Source of the DNA: Streptomyces sp. NBC_00358
GTDB taxonomy: Bacteria > Actinomycetota > Actinomycetes > Streptomycetales > Streptomycetaceae
Direction of reading: 5' to 3'
DNA length: 64,000 nucleotides
Assembly: GCF_036099295.1 (NCBI RefSeq)
Contig: NZ_CP107976.1
Span: 4,464,001-4,528,000 of the forward strand
Part shown: positions 40,098-48,749 of the stretch, piece after piece
Numbering within the stretch: the first letter of the stretch is position 1
How the letters are laid out: every line of letters begins with the position of its first letter
The notes under the pieces: model-generated
Told to the model about the DNA's origin: nothing
Database searches by the model: none
Seen by the model: the letters and a program-made list of their open reading frames with translations, nothing else
Position numbers and translations under genes: made by a program

Positions 40098-40272
40098 GTC
40101 GCCATTCCATGGCGTTGGGCCATCGAGCAGGCCCTGGGCCCACTCGTGCATCACCGTCGCCCGGCCTGCGACTACGAGATCCTGCCCGCCCGGTCCGAAG
40201 CCGTGGCCCACCCCGGGATGACCGACCTGATGACCCGCCACCTTGCCGGCGAGGCCGTCATCCTCCGGCGCG
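40098..40272 (+). pseudogene. IS5-type transposase C-terminal remnant
   Basis: The frame reads WRWAIEQALGPLVHHRRPAC, then DYEILPARSEAVAHPGMTDL, then MTRHLAG, the end of an IS5-family DDE transposase (E...RR...DYE...SEA...LM-RRL pattern). Only about 58 residues remain; no 5' part, inverted repeats or target duplication are seen. Confidence 0.6.
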
Positions 40273-40346
40273 ACCTTGCATCACGGGATCAAGCACTCGT
40301 TCCGGTCTGAAACACCGAGCGAAATATCCTCTCAACCCGATCAAGG

Positions 40347-40718
40347 CTATTCGGTGCCGTTCTCGGCCTTGTGCAGCATCTGGGCCAACAACAGGGCGCC
40401 TCCGGTCGCCGCCCCTACGGCTCCCGCGGCCAGGAAACCGCGAGAGGAACGCCAGGACAGCACCGACCACCGCGACTGCGCGGAGAACAACGATCCTGTA
40501 CTCAGCCACGACCCGGTTGAGATCAGCGACAGGGAGGAACCGATCGAGCCGACCGACAGGGCACTTCCGATCGAGCCGACCGACAAGGCCGAACCGACAG
40601 ACCCCACGGACAGTACCGATCCCACTGAGCCGATAGACAGCACGGAGTCCTTTGACCACAACGACAGCACTGAACCAGAGGAGGCACGACGGATCGACCG
40701 TACGGACAGTTTCGTCAT
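40347..40718 (-). CDS. Ser/Gly/Val hexapeptide-repeat protein with C-terminal membrane segment, 123 aa
   Basis: Begins MTKLSVRSIRRASSGSVLS. Residues about 12-85 are a run of S-x-GS-x-xS repeats (SVLSIGSVGSVLSVGSVGS and similar), a regular pattern that could form a beta-solenoid. Then WSVLSWRSSRGFLAAGAVGAA and a short hydrophobic end. Streptomyces genomes carry other proteins of this repeat type, often in variable regions; function unknown. Confidence 0.6.
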   Translation of the reverse strand: MTKLSVRSIRRASSGSVLSLWSKDSVLSIGSVGSVLSVGSVGSALSVGSIGSALSVGSIGSSLSLISTGSWLSTGSLFSAQSRWSVLSWRSSRGFLAAGAVGAATGGALLLAQMLHKAENGTE

Positions 40719-41473
40719 GAGGCCATCCTGCCCGCTGGTCGCGCTGTCTCGGGTGAGGACCTTCCTGCACCTGGCTTGCCGCGTGGCGGGGCAGACCCCC
40801 TTGGGAGCCCGGATCGGCCCGGAACTACGACTACGCCGGACCCCGCAAAAATCAGCGAGTCGATCATCGTCGCTTCCGCCGAGGAGACCTTCGGCGGCTC
40901 GGTCTCCTACGCGAAGACCACCACCGTCACGCTTGGCGGCTCGTGGAAGGTTCCGGCGAGCCGGCGGGACGGATGGCTCGCCCTTGGCTCGAAGGGGTAT
41001 CCAGGTGGCGGCAGACCGATTCAACGTGACACTGCGGATGAGCAGGCATTTGAGTGGTCAACTGGCCTGCCATGGGCGCCTATTTCAACCAGGGGGTTCC
41101 CCGATGGGGATGGTTCGCCCGACGTCTCGTCCGGCGGCATACGCGGCAACTACAGCGACAGCGATGCGATGGGCGAGCGGCCCATCACGGTGATGCTCAC
41201 CGCGATCGGGTGGGCGGCCCACAGTTGCGGGATCGCAGTCCTGCGCGGCCGGTACCCGACGGCGGCCACGAGAAGCGTGGCGACCAGGGTTCAACGGGCG
41301 TACTCCGCATGGCCGTACCACCCACCAGGCAGTACGCGGACGCGGCGCGCTCCCCCGCGCCGGGCGTCCGCGCCGGGCGTCCGCGCTGACGAGACCGTCC
41401 GGTGGGTCACCGTGCTGATCTCTCTCCGGCCCGGGCCTTGTCCCCCGCCCCGGCGCACGATCTCCCGCCGCTT
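40719..41473. other. gene-poor decayed stretch
   Basis: 755 bases. The + frame 40850-41010 shows a short coding-like piece (SVSYAKTTTVTLGGSWKVPA, then SRRDGWLALGSKGY) without a proper start or end, probably a remnant of a lost gene. The rest has no recognisable product on either strand. Confidence 0.4.
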
Positions 41474-42745
41474 CTAGCGGCTGCGGCGGCGGCCCTTGGA
41501 GCGGCGGGGGTAGGGGAAGAGGCGCGGGCGGCGCTTGGCGGCGACGTCCTCGATCCAGCCGAAGAGCAGGATCGCCAGGCAGATCAGCGGGACGGCGATC
41601 ACCAGCGGGGTCCACTGGCTCGCCAGCAGCCACTGCGCGTGCTCGTAGAAGAAGCTGTTGCTCCACAGCGGGTCGATCAGCGGCTCGGTCAGCACCAGTG
41701 CGAAGGAATGCCACAGGTAGACGGTGACCGCACGGGAGTTGAGCAGGGTGATCACGCCGTTGAACCGCTCAAGCGGTTTGGGCCACTGCTCCCAGGACGG
41801 GCTCAGGTGGAGCAGCAGCAGCACCGCGCCGAAGGACCAGATGGCCTGGGCGACCGGTACCGCTTCCAGGTCGTGCCCGATCCGCGGGTTGTCCACCGGT
41901 GACTGCATGAGCCACCAGTAGCCGAACATGAGCACCAGCGGTGCGATGGACGGCACGATGTACTGCGGGATCCTGCGGAGCAGCCCCTCCTGGTGGGCCA
42001 TGCCGAGCAGCCAGCAGGAGCCGAAGGTGGTGAAGTCGGTGGCGGCTTCCATCAGCCGACCGGACTGGTCGACCAGGCCGGAGTTGATGAAGACCGCGAG
42101 CGCGATCGGCACCAGCAGGGTGACCCAGGGCAGCTTCCGCATCGCCTTGAGCATCAGCGGCGACAGCAGTACGTACCAGAGGTAGGCGCGCAGGTACCAC
42201 AGCGGCACACAGATCTGTTCGGCCCAGGAGCTCGGCAGGTGCCCGCCGAAGGTGTGCAGCGTGGCCCCGAACGGCGGCTCGCTGAACGGCAGAATCCAGT
42301 ACGCCAGGTCGCCCCACCACCAGTTGGGGTGATGGCCGGCGTCGGGCCTCCAGCCTTCCAGGAGCATCAGCGGCACCACGACAGCGCCGAACAGCCACAT
42401 CGGCGGCAGCAGTCGGCGCAGTCGGCCGCGGATGACGCTCAGTGCCGGCCGGTTGAGGGACCGCACCATCAGCGACCCGGCCAGCGCGAACATGACGCCC
42501 ATGGAGGGGAAGACGATCGGCAGCCAGTTCCAGCTGAAGTTGTGGTAGACCACCACGCGGACCAGGGCCAGCGCCCGCAGCAGGTCGAGGTAGCGGTCAC
42601 GGCCGGGCTTGCGGGCGGGTTCCGGGGCCGCGTCGTCGTGCTGCGGGACGCGCTGCGTGGGAATCACGGCAGGGTCCATCACCCGCAGGGCCATGGTCTC
42701 GGAAGAGTTCCGGGCGCCGAAGGCACCTCGTTCCGCGGTACTCAT
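41474..42745 (-). CDS. matA: acyltransferase-3 family membrane protein, MatA-like
   Basis: 423 aa with about ten hydrophobic segments. Acyltransferase_3 features: RYLDLLRALALVRVVVYHNF (the R-x-L-x-x-x-R...H region), FFSMG-like FPSMGVMFALAGSL, and PLWYLRAYLWYVLLSP. The start overlaps the matB-like stop by 4 bases (ATGA). It should acylate an exopolysaccharide at the membrane. In S. lividans, matA and matB together make the PNAG-like glycan that glues mycelial pellets; the assignment here is by domain content and pairing. Confidence 0.78.
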   Translation of the reverse strand: MSTAERGAFGARNSSETMALRVMDPAVIPTQRVPQHDDAAPEPARKPGRDRYLDLLRALALVRVVVYHNFSWNWLPIVFPSMGVMFALAGSLMVRSLNRPALSVIRGRLRRLLPPMWLFGAVVVPLMLLEGWRPDAGHHPNWWWGDLAYWILPFSEPPFGATLHTFGGHLPSSWAEQICVPLWYLRAYLWYVLLSPLMLKAMRKLPWVTLLVPIALAVFINSGLVDQSGRLMEAATDFTTFGSCWLLGMAHQEGLLRRIPQYIVPSIAPLVLMFGYWWLMQSPVDNPRIGHDLEAVPVAQAIWSFGAVLLLLHLSPSWEQWPKPLERFNGVITLLNSRAVTVYLWHSFALVLTEPLIDPLWSNSFFYEHAQWLLASQWTPLVIAVPLICLAILLFGWIEDVAAKRRPRLFPYPRRSKGRRRSR

Positions 42746-44916
42746 GAAGACATTGCCCCCGTTGTGTGCTCAAGCCCGACCTCACCGGTGCGCTTCAGCT
42801 TCTGCCAGCGCAACCGGCCCCCGGTCAGCGCGGTGATGGTGGACTGCAGCAGCACCATGTACATGAGCACCCGGTAGACCACCTGCTGGGCCGGCAGCGT
42901 GATCAGATGCCACGCCTTCTCCTTGTCGAGGTGGAAGGACCACCAGGCGCAGACGGCCTGCAGGGTCATCACCGCGAACCAGGCGGCCAGGGTCCGGTAC
43001 GCGTCGACGAAGACCACGCCGTAGACCATGCCGATGTCGATGGCGGGTGCGAGCAGCGGGGTGACCACCATGAACAGGGCGACGAACGGCAGACCCACCC
43101 GGCCGAAGTGGCCGGCCGCGCCGCGCTCCAGCACCGAGTGCCGGTGCTTCCACATCGCCTGCATGGTGCCGTAGCTCCAGCGGTACCGCTGCGACCACAA
43201 CTGCTTCATGCTGACGGGCGCCTCGGTCCAGGCCCTGGCGTTCTCGGCGTAGACGACCCGCCAGCCGGCCCGGTGCAGGGCCATGGTCACGTCGGTGTCC
43301 TCGGCGAGCGTGTCGTCGCTCATCCCGCCCGCCTGCTCCAGCGCCGATCGGCGGAAGCCGCCCACGGCGCCGGGGATGGTCGGCATGCAGTTGAGCACGT
43401 CGTACATCCGGCGGTCGAGGTTGAAGCCCATCACGTACTCGATGTGCTGCCAGGCGCCGATCAGCGTGTCGCGGTTGCCGACCTTGGCGTTGCCGGCGAC
43501 CGCGCCGACGCGCGGGTCGCCGAAGGGCTGCACCAGCTCGCGGACGGTGGACGGTTCGAAGACCGTGTCGCCGTCCATCATGACGATCAGGTCGTACGAG
43601 GCGGCGGCCACACCGGTGTTGAGGGCGGTCGGCTTGCCGCTGTTCGGCTGCCGGATGAGCCGCACCATCGGCAGGTCGAGCTCCTCCACGATGGCGGACG
43701 TGTCGTCGGTCGACCCGTCGTCGACCACGATCACCTCGATGGGGTAGTCGCTTGCCGCCAGGGAGAGCAGGGTGTTGGTGATGCACTCCTGCTCGTTGTA
43801 CGCGGGTACCACCACGGTGACCGGTTCGGTGACCGCGTCGCCCCAGGAGAAGTCCTTCTTGCGGGTGCGCCGCACATGGACGGCCGAGAGCACCAGCATC
43901 AGCGCGAAGCGCAGCATGACCAGTACACCGACGACGGCGAGCAGGCCGACCAGCCACGGCAGCAGCCCCACCGAGAAGGTGGTGCACCACAGGAACGCCT
44001 TGCCGACCCACAGGCTGTAGTTGCCGACCTTGGTGTTGGCGGAGCCGGTGCCGAGCGCCTCGCCGGTGGTCTTGAAGGTGTAGCCCTGGGCCTTGAGCTT
44101 GTCGATGATGACCGGCAGCGCGGCCAGCGTCTGCGACCGGTTGCCGCCCGCGTCGTGCAGCAGGATCATCTCGCCCTGGCCGGGGAGGTCGGGCATGGCG
44201 GCCTTGACGATGGAGTCGACGCCGGGGCGCTTCCAGTCGTCGGTGTCCTTGTCGATGAAGGTGGTCAGGTACCCCTCCGACCCGGCCTGCTGGGTCACCG
44301 GCCACGACCAGTCGTCCAGCGCGTCCACGGTGGAGGAGTAGGGCGGGCGGAACAGGCTGGAGTGGATGCCGGCGACACCGGCCAGCGCGAGCTGGGTCTC
44401 GCCCAGCTCCCAGGTGAGCCGGGAGCCGGAGTGCAGCGCGAGGTCGGGGTGCGTGAAGGTGTGCAGACCGATCTCGTGGCCGTCGGCCACGATCTGACGG
44501 ATCAGCGCCGGGTTGCGGGTGACCATCGAGCCGGTGACGAAGAAGTCGGCGCGGACGTCCTCCTCCTTCAGCACCTTGAGGATCTTCGGCGTCCACTGCG
44601 GGGACGGTCCGTCGTCGAAGGAGAGGACGACGGTCTTGTCCGGGATCGTGTAGTTGACCGGCTTGCTGTTCTTGGCGCCGCGCGCGTCGACGATCGGGCC
44701 GCCCTCCAGCACGCTGTTCGGCACCGTGCTCTTGTCCACCGAGATGGCGATGCGCTCGTCGTGGAAGACCTCGTTGTTCGCCATGCCCCGGAGCACCATC
44801 AGCGCCAGCAGGGTCGCCAGTACGGTCACCGGCAGAAAGAAACGCAGGGGAGGTGCGGCGAGTCGGCGCGGCCGCGCGATGGACTGCCTGGGGCGTTGGT
44901 GACGGGTGCGGGACAT
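42742..44916 (-). CDS. matB: polysaccharide deacetylase-glycosyltransferase fusion, MatB-like
   Basis: 724 aa. N-terminal membrane helix, then a NodB deacetylase (TVVLSFDDGPSPQWTPKIL with the metal Asp, HEIGLHTFTHPDL with the H-x3-H, SLFRPPYSS, and a late ILLHDAGG). Two helices near 325-350, then a GT2 synthase domain (VTVVVPAYNEQECI, VIVVDDGSTDD, VMMDGDTVFE, LAEDTDVTMAL, QRYRWSYG = Q-x-x-RW) and four C-terminal helices. It should synthesise and partly deacetylate a beta-linked N-acetylglucosamine polymer. Confidence 0.88.
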   Translation of the reverse strand: MSRTRHQRPRQSIARPRRLAAPPLRFFLPVTVLATLLALMVLRGMANNEVFHDERIAISVDKSTVPNSVLEGGPIVDARGAKNSKPVNYTIPDKTVVLSFDDGPSPQWTPKILKVLKEEDVRADFFVTGSMVTRNPALIRQIVADGHEIGLHTFTHPDLALHSGSRLTWELGETQLALAGVAGIHSSLFRPPYSSTVDALDDWSWPVTQQAGSEGYLTTFIDKDTDDWKRPGVDSIVKAAMPDLPGQGEMILLHDAGGNRSQTLAALPVIIDKLKAQGYTFKTTGEALGTGSANTKVGNYSLWVGKAFLWCTTFSVGLLPWLVGLLAVVGVLVMLRFALMLVLSAVHVRRTRKKDFSWGDAVTEPVTVVVPAYNEQECITNTLLSLAASDYPIEVIVVDDGSTDDTSAIVEELDLPMVRLIRQPNSGKPTALNTGVAAASYDLIVMMDGDTVFEPSTVRELVQPFGDPRVGAVAGNAKVGNRDTLIGAWQHIEYVMGFNLDRRMYDVLNCMPTIPGAVGGFRRSALEQAGGMSDDTLAEDTDVTMALHRAGWRVVYAENARAWTEAPVSMKQLWSQRYRWSYGTMQAMWKHRHSVLERGAAGHFGRVGLPFVALFMVVTPLLAPAIDIGMVYGVVFVDAYRTLAAWFAVMTLQAVCAWWSFHLDKEKAWHLITLPAQQVVYRVLMYMVLLQSTITALTGGRLRWQKLKRTGEVGLEHTTGAMSS

Positions 44917-44941
44917 GGACTTCCTGGTCGATCGCGTCTGG

Positions 44942-45454
44942 CTACTGAGCGGTGGCGCCGGACACGGAGCTTGTCGCTGCCGTACCTGCCGCCGGGGTAG
45001 CGGTGACTGACGCGGTGGCGCCGGACACGGAGCTCGTCGCTGCCGTACCTGCCGCCGGGGTAGCGGTGACTGACGCGGTGACGCCGGATACGGAGTTCGT
45101 CGCTGCCGTACCTGCGGTACCTGCGGTACCTGCCGTCGGCGCGGCGGTGACCGACGCGATGACGTCGGATGTGGTCGCCGGGGCGGTGGTGGTGCTCCCG
45201 GGCTCGGCCACGCCTGGAGCCGCGGGTAGCGGCGCGTTCAGGTACTGGCTGGGCGGCGTGGTGTTCGCGGTGCCGGGAACGGTGAGCCCGGGCGCCTGCG
45301 ACTGGGTTCCGACCAGGCCGGAGACCATCGCCACCACGAACCCGGTGCAGATGATGCCCAGCAGCCAGCCGAGACCGCGCAGGCGACGGCCGCGCTGACC
45401 GGACTGGTCCACAAAGACGGGAGCCGTCTCCACCTCCGTGGAGGCACTGGTCAT
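44942..45454 (-). CDS. single-span membrane protein with Ala/Thr/Ser repeat tail, 170 aa
   Basis: Membrane helix LLGIICTGFVVAMVSGLVG near 30-48; the outside part is a Thr/Ala/Pro/Ser tail ending in tandem 21-residue repeats (ASVTATPAAGTAATSSVSG...). It is first in an operon with matB (25-base gap) and matA. The tail is likely disordered and possibly glycosylated. No enzymatic domain. A 63-bp DNA tandem repeat encodes the tail, so its length may vary between strains. Confidence 0.7.
   Translation of the reverse strand: MTSASTEVETAPVFVDQSGQRGRRLRGLGWLLGIICTGFVVAMVSGLVGTQSQAPGLTVPGTANTTPPSQYLNAPLPAAPGVAEPGSTTTAPATTSDVIASVTAAPTAGTAGTAGTAATNSVSGVTASVTATPAAGTAATSSVSGATASVTATPAAGTAATSSVSGATAQ
44949..45155. 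repeat. 63-bp tandem repeat, three units
   Basis: Units start at 44949, 45012 and 45075 with GCGGTG; the first two are nearly identical, the third has an 18-base insertion of repeated GGTACCTGC. In frame (21 codons). Confidence 0.88.
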
Positions 45455-45676
45455 CGACAGCCTCGAGCTTCCTTCATCGTGTTACAACTGCCAGCTCGAC
45501 ACTGCCGGAAAGTTAGCCAGTAGTACGGAAAAAGATCAATGTGCGAGGAAAGGGAGATTATCCGACCCACCCCCGATCTTGTACCAAGGTTAGTATGAAG
45601 ATTCGGTGAATGTCACGCGGGTCTCGTAGAGTTCCAGCGAAGCAGCTTGCTCCCCTGCAGGAACGGACCTCCCCGC
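45455..45676. promoter_or_regulatory. divergent promoter region, matAB-like operon/GH26
   Basis: 222 bases, markedly A/T-rich for this genome (45510-45605). It lies between the divergent repeat-protein operon and the GH26 gene, so both promoters should be here. No specific operator recognised. Confidence 0.5.
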
Positions 45677-46687
45677 ATGGCCATATCCCGCCGCCGCAGC
45701 CGCCTGACGATCGCCGCGGCCCTCATGGTCGCCGTAACGTTCCTGGTGGATGCCTGTGGCGGTGCGGGAAGCGGGGGCGGCGCCAAGGCGGTCAAGGCCG
45801 GTGCCCCGGCCGCGCGCTTCCAGGTCTCGTCCATGCTCAGGCCGTCCGGTCGCGCGCTGGGCGTCGTCGACGACAAGACGCCCTGGCAGTACGGCATCGT
45901 CACCGCCTTCGCCAAAGAGGCCGGACGGGCCCCCGACATCCGCGAGTACTACAGCTCCTGGGGCGACGACTTCGACGCGGAGGGCAACGCCTTCCTGTGG
46001 CAGCACGGCCAACTGCCCATGATGGCGCTGGTGCCCTCCGACATGTCGCTCGCCGACATCGCCAAGGGCAAGGACGACGCCTACATCCGCCGGCTGGCGG
46101 GTCAGATCGCCGCCTACGACGGGCCGTTGGCCCTCTCCTTCGCCGGCGAGATGAACGGCCCGTGGAACTCCTGGGGCCCCAAGCACACCAAGCCCGCCGA
46201 CTTCGTCGCGTCATGGAAGCACGTGCGCGACATCTTCACCGCGCAGGGCGTCACCAACGTGATCTGGGTGTGGACCCCGCACGTGGTCGACTCGGGCACG
46301 ACCGCCAAGCTGCGCCCCTACTACCCCGGCAACGCCTACGTCGACTGGGTCGGCCTCATCGGCTACTACGGGCCGATCGACGGCGTCGCCTTCTCCAGCC
46401 TGTTCACGCCCACCCTGCACCAGATCTCGGGTTTCTCGGGCAAGCCGGTGCTGATCGCGGAAACCGGGGTCGCGCAGAGCGAGGGCAAGGGTGCGCACAT
46501 CCGTGACCTGTTCCAGGGCGCCGCGAAAGCCGGCGTCATCGGGCTCGTCTGGTACGACCAGCGCAAGGACTGGCCGGGCGGCGACCAGTTGATGGACTGG
46601 CGGATCAACACCTCGATGGATGCGCTGGCCGCGTTCCAGGTGGAGTCGAACCGGAACAAGTTCGGTCATTCGTTCAAAAAAGGCTGA
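45677..46687 (+). CDS. GH26-like glycoside hydrolase lipoprotein
   Basis: 336 aa from the ATG at 45677. Twin-Arg-like RRRSR then a hydrophobic stretch and lipobox-like LVDACGG, so it is probably a lipoprotein. Catalytic features: LSFAGEMNGPWNSWG (acid/base Glu before Asn) and VLIAETGVAQ (nucleophile Glu), in the order of GH26 mannanase-type TIM barrels. It is divergent from the matAB-like operon, so it may trim the exopolysaccharide. Substrate unproven. Confidence 0.78.
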   Translation: MAISRRRSRLTIAAALMVAVTFLVDACGGAGSGGGAKAVKAGAPAARFQVSSMLRPSGRALGVVDDKTPWQYGIVTAFAKEAGRAPDIREYYSSWGDDFDAEGNAFLWQHGQLPMMALVPSDMSLADIAKGKDDAYIRRLAGQIAAYDGPLALSFAGEMNGPWNSWGPKHTKPADFVASWKHVRDIFTAQGVTNVIWVWTPHVVDSGTTAKLRPYYPGNAYVDWVGLIGYYGPIDGVAFSSLFTPTLHQISGFSGKPVLIAETGVAQSEGKGAHIRDLFQGAAKAGVIGLVWYDQRKDWPGGDQLMDWRINTSMDALAAFQVESNRNKFGHSFKKG

Positions 46688-46796
46688 TCCGGAGCAAGCA
46701 GGGGAAGCCGGGCGCAAGCCCGTGAGGAACGACATTTATCATGGCGCATCACTGCGGCTGGCGCTTGCGGATGCCCGACCAGGGGAGATCACGGAG

Positions 46797-48437
46797 ATGA
46801 CGACGGAATCGTCGCCGGGCCAGGGGGCTCCGCAAGAGGACTACGGCTGGGCTTTCCGGCCCCGCCAGCCGGCCGCCGACCCGCAGCCGTACCGGGAACA
46901 GCACCAGCCGGAGCCGGACATGCCGTGGGACGGCCGGTCGTCGGCCGAGCCGTACGGCCGCTCCTCCGACACGCGGTGGGACGGCACCATGCCGCTGCGG
47001 TTCCCCGAGCCCGGCGCCGGCGCCCACGAGGCCGTGCGCGAGCCGGGTCACCGGACACCCCCGCACATCCGGCGCGGCAGCGAACCGGCGGACCAGGACT
47101 CCGGATACCCGTCGGCGGCGACCACCGTCCTCGACCGGGCGGGCCTGCGCGACCCCGGGCCTGTCGCCTCGCAGCAGCAGCCCCCCGAGGGCGCGGGCGG
47201 CAAGCGGGCCAAGAAGAGCAGGCGGACGGGCAGGATCGTGCTCGTCCTTGCCCTCCTCGCCGCCGCCGGCGGGGCCGCCGCCGTCATGCTCAAGCAGGAG
47301 GACGACGCCGCAGCCGCCGTTGCCTCGAAGAAGCTGACGCAGGTGTGGCAGATACCCGCGCGCGCCGACGACGCGTTGATCGGGAGCTGGCTCACCGACA
47401 AGCTGCTCGTCCGGGCCGGCAGCCGAGGCGGTCTGCGGGCCTACGACCTCACCGACGGCAAGCAGGTGTGGAGGGCCAAGTCCTTCGCCGGCGCCGCCAA
47501 GCTCGGCACCGTTCCCTGCGCGATGTCACCGACGCTCAGCGCCCAGGGCATCGGCACGGTCGCCTTCGGCAAGGACGGCAGCAGCTGCACCTGGCTGGCC
47601 GGTGTCAAGGCGTCCACCGGCAAGATCCTCTGGTCCATGCCGCTGACCAGCGCCAAGCACCCCACGCCGGCGACCGCCGCGACCTATCTGCAGGGCGAGG
47701 TCGCCACCGTCGTCAGCGAGAAGTTCCTCGGCGGTGTGGACGTCCGCACGGGCAGCCGCGTATGGGGCTACAAGGCCCGCGGCCACTACTGCAACGCCTA
47801 CGACTCGGGCACCGGCGGCGTCGTGCTGGTGGACGACTTCTGCCTCGACCGGAAGACCAGGTTCACCCTCACCGCGTACGACGGCAGGACCGGAAAGGTG
47901 ATCTGGCGGAAGGCCGAAAGCGCCCACTCGGATGTGACGCACGTCCTGTCCGGCTCACCGCTGGTCGCCTCCGTCCACACGGCGCGCCAGGACTCCGTGC
48001 GGGTCTTCGACGCCACCGGGACCGGCCGCAAACTGGCCGTGGGCGACGACGAGGTGACGACCGGCAACAACTCCGGCGCCGACCACTCCGTACGGCTCTA
48101 CGGCAACGTCCTGGTCGCCCCCGCCTCGTCCGCCGGCAGCACGGTGATCGACGGCTTCGACACCGCCACCGGCGCCAAACTCTGGACCCTCCGCTCCGCG
48201 GTGCTCGCCGTCCCCGCGTCCGGGGCGAAGGACAAGGTCTACGCCGTCACCACGTCCGGCTCCCCGCAGCTCATCTCGATCGACCCGCGCACCGGTCGCA
48301 CCACCCCGGTCGCGGGCCTGCCGGTGGGGAACGGCAAGTGGAGCTTCGTCTCCGGCACGGTGTACGTCACCCCGGACGGCGGCATGCTGGAACTCAACGC
48401 CCTCGGGACGAACGGCGGCGTGCGGCTGTACCAGTAG
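46797..48437 (+). CDS. membrane-anchored PQQ/BamB-like beta-propeller protein
   Basis: 546 aa from the ATG at 46797 (GGGGAGAT upstream). The first about 145 residues are Pro/Gly/Arg-rich and cytoplasmic; a helix near 150-168 (IVLVLALLAAAGGAAAVML) follows, then an outside beta-propeller with PQQ-like repeats (YDLTDGKQVWRAK, STGKILWSMPL, VDVRTGSRVWGYK, YDGRTGKVIWRKA, FDTATGAKLWTLR). It probably has a binding or scaffold role; no enzyme site is seen. Confidence 0.82.
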   Translation: MTTESSPGQGAPQEDYGWAFRPRQPAADPQPYREQHQPEPDMPWDGRSSAEPYGRSSDTRWDGTMPLRFPEPGAGAHEAVREPGHRTPPHIRRGSEPADQDSGYPSAATTVLDRAGLRDPGPVASQQQPPEGAGGKRAKKSRRTGRIVLVLALLAAAGGAAAVMLKQEDDAAAAVASKKLTQVWQIPARADDALIGSWLTDKLLVRAGSRGGLRAYDLTDGKQVWRAKSFAGAAKLGTVPCAMSPTLSAQGIGTVAFGKDGSSCTWLAGVKASTGKILWSMPLTSAKHPTPATAATYLQGEVATVVSEKFLGGVDVRTGSRVWGYKARGHYCNAYDSGTGGVVLVDDFCLDRKTRFTLTAYDGRTGKVIWRKAESAHSDVTHVLSGSPLVASVHTARQDSVRVFDATGTGRKLAVGDDEVTTGNNSGADHSVRLYGNVLVAPASSAGSTVIDGFDTATGAKLWTLRSAVLAVPASGAKDKVYAVTTSGSPQLISIDPRTGRTTPVAGLPVGNGKWSFVSGTVYVTPDGGMLELNALGTNGGVRLYQ

Positions 48438-48749
48438 AGCCGCCTCCCACTGATCACGGTGCGGCCGCACGGACCGGCGTCGAGGAACGCGAGTGCCCCC
48501 GCGACCAGGTGCCTCTCCCGCTGCTCGGGCCCCGAACCGAGAGCAGCGGAGAGACCCTGTCGAGTGCCCGGCAAGGCCAGAGCCGCTCGCCCTCCGCCCC
48601 TCCATCCGGGACCGGTGGACGGACCGCTCAGGCATCCGGCCGCCCCGGTGCCGGAGCGGCGCGCGCAGAACTCCCGCAACCCACCTCGGACTTCCCGCAG
48701 ACTCCTGGGCACTGGAACCACCCGTACCCGTGCGGCAGTCTTCTCCCTC
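48438..48749. other. intergenic, no gene seen
   Basis: 312 bases between the propeller gene and the TrkA-domain gene. Open frames run through it but lack coding character. No clear hairpin or repeat. Confidence 0.4.

Noticed and set aside
42766..45000. 744-codon frame opposite the MatB-like gene
   Set aside because: Antisense shadow; the minus strand holds the full deacetylase-glycosyltransferase with all motifs.
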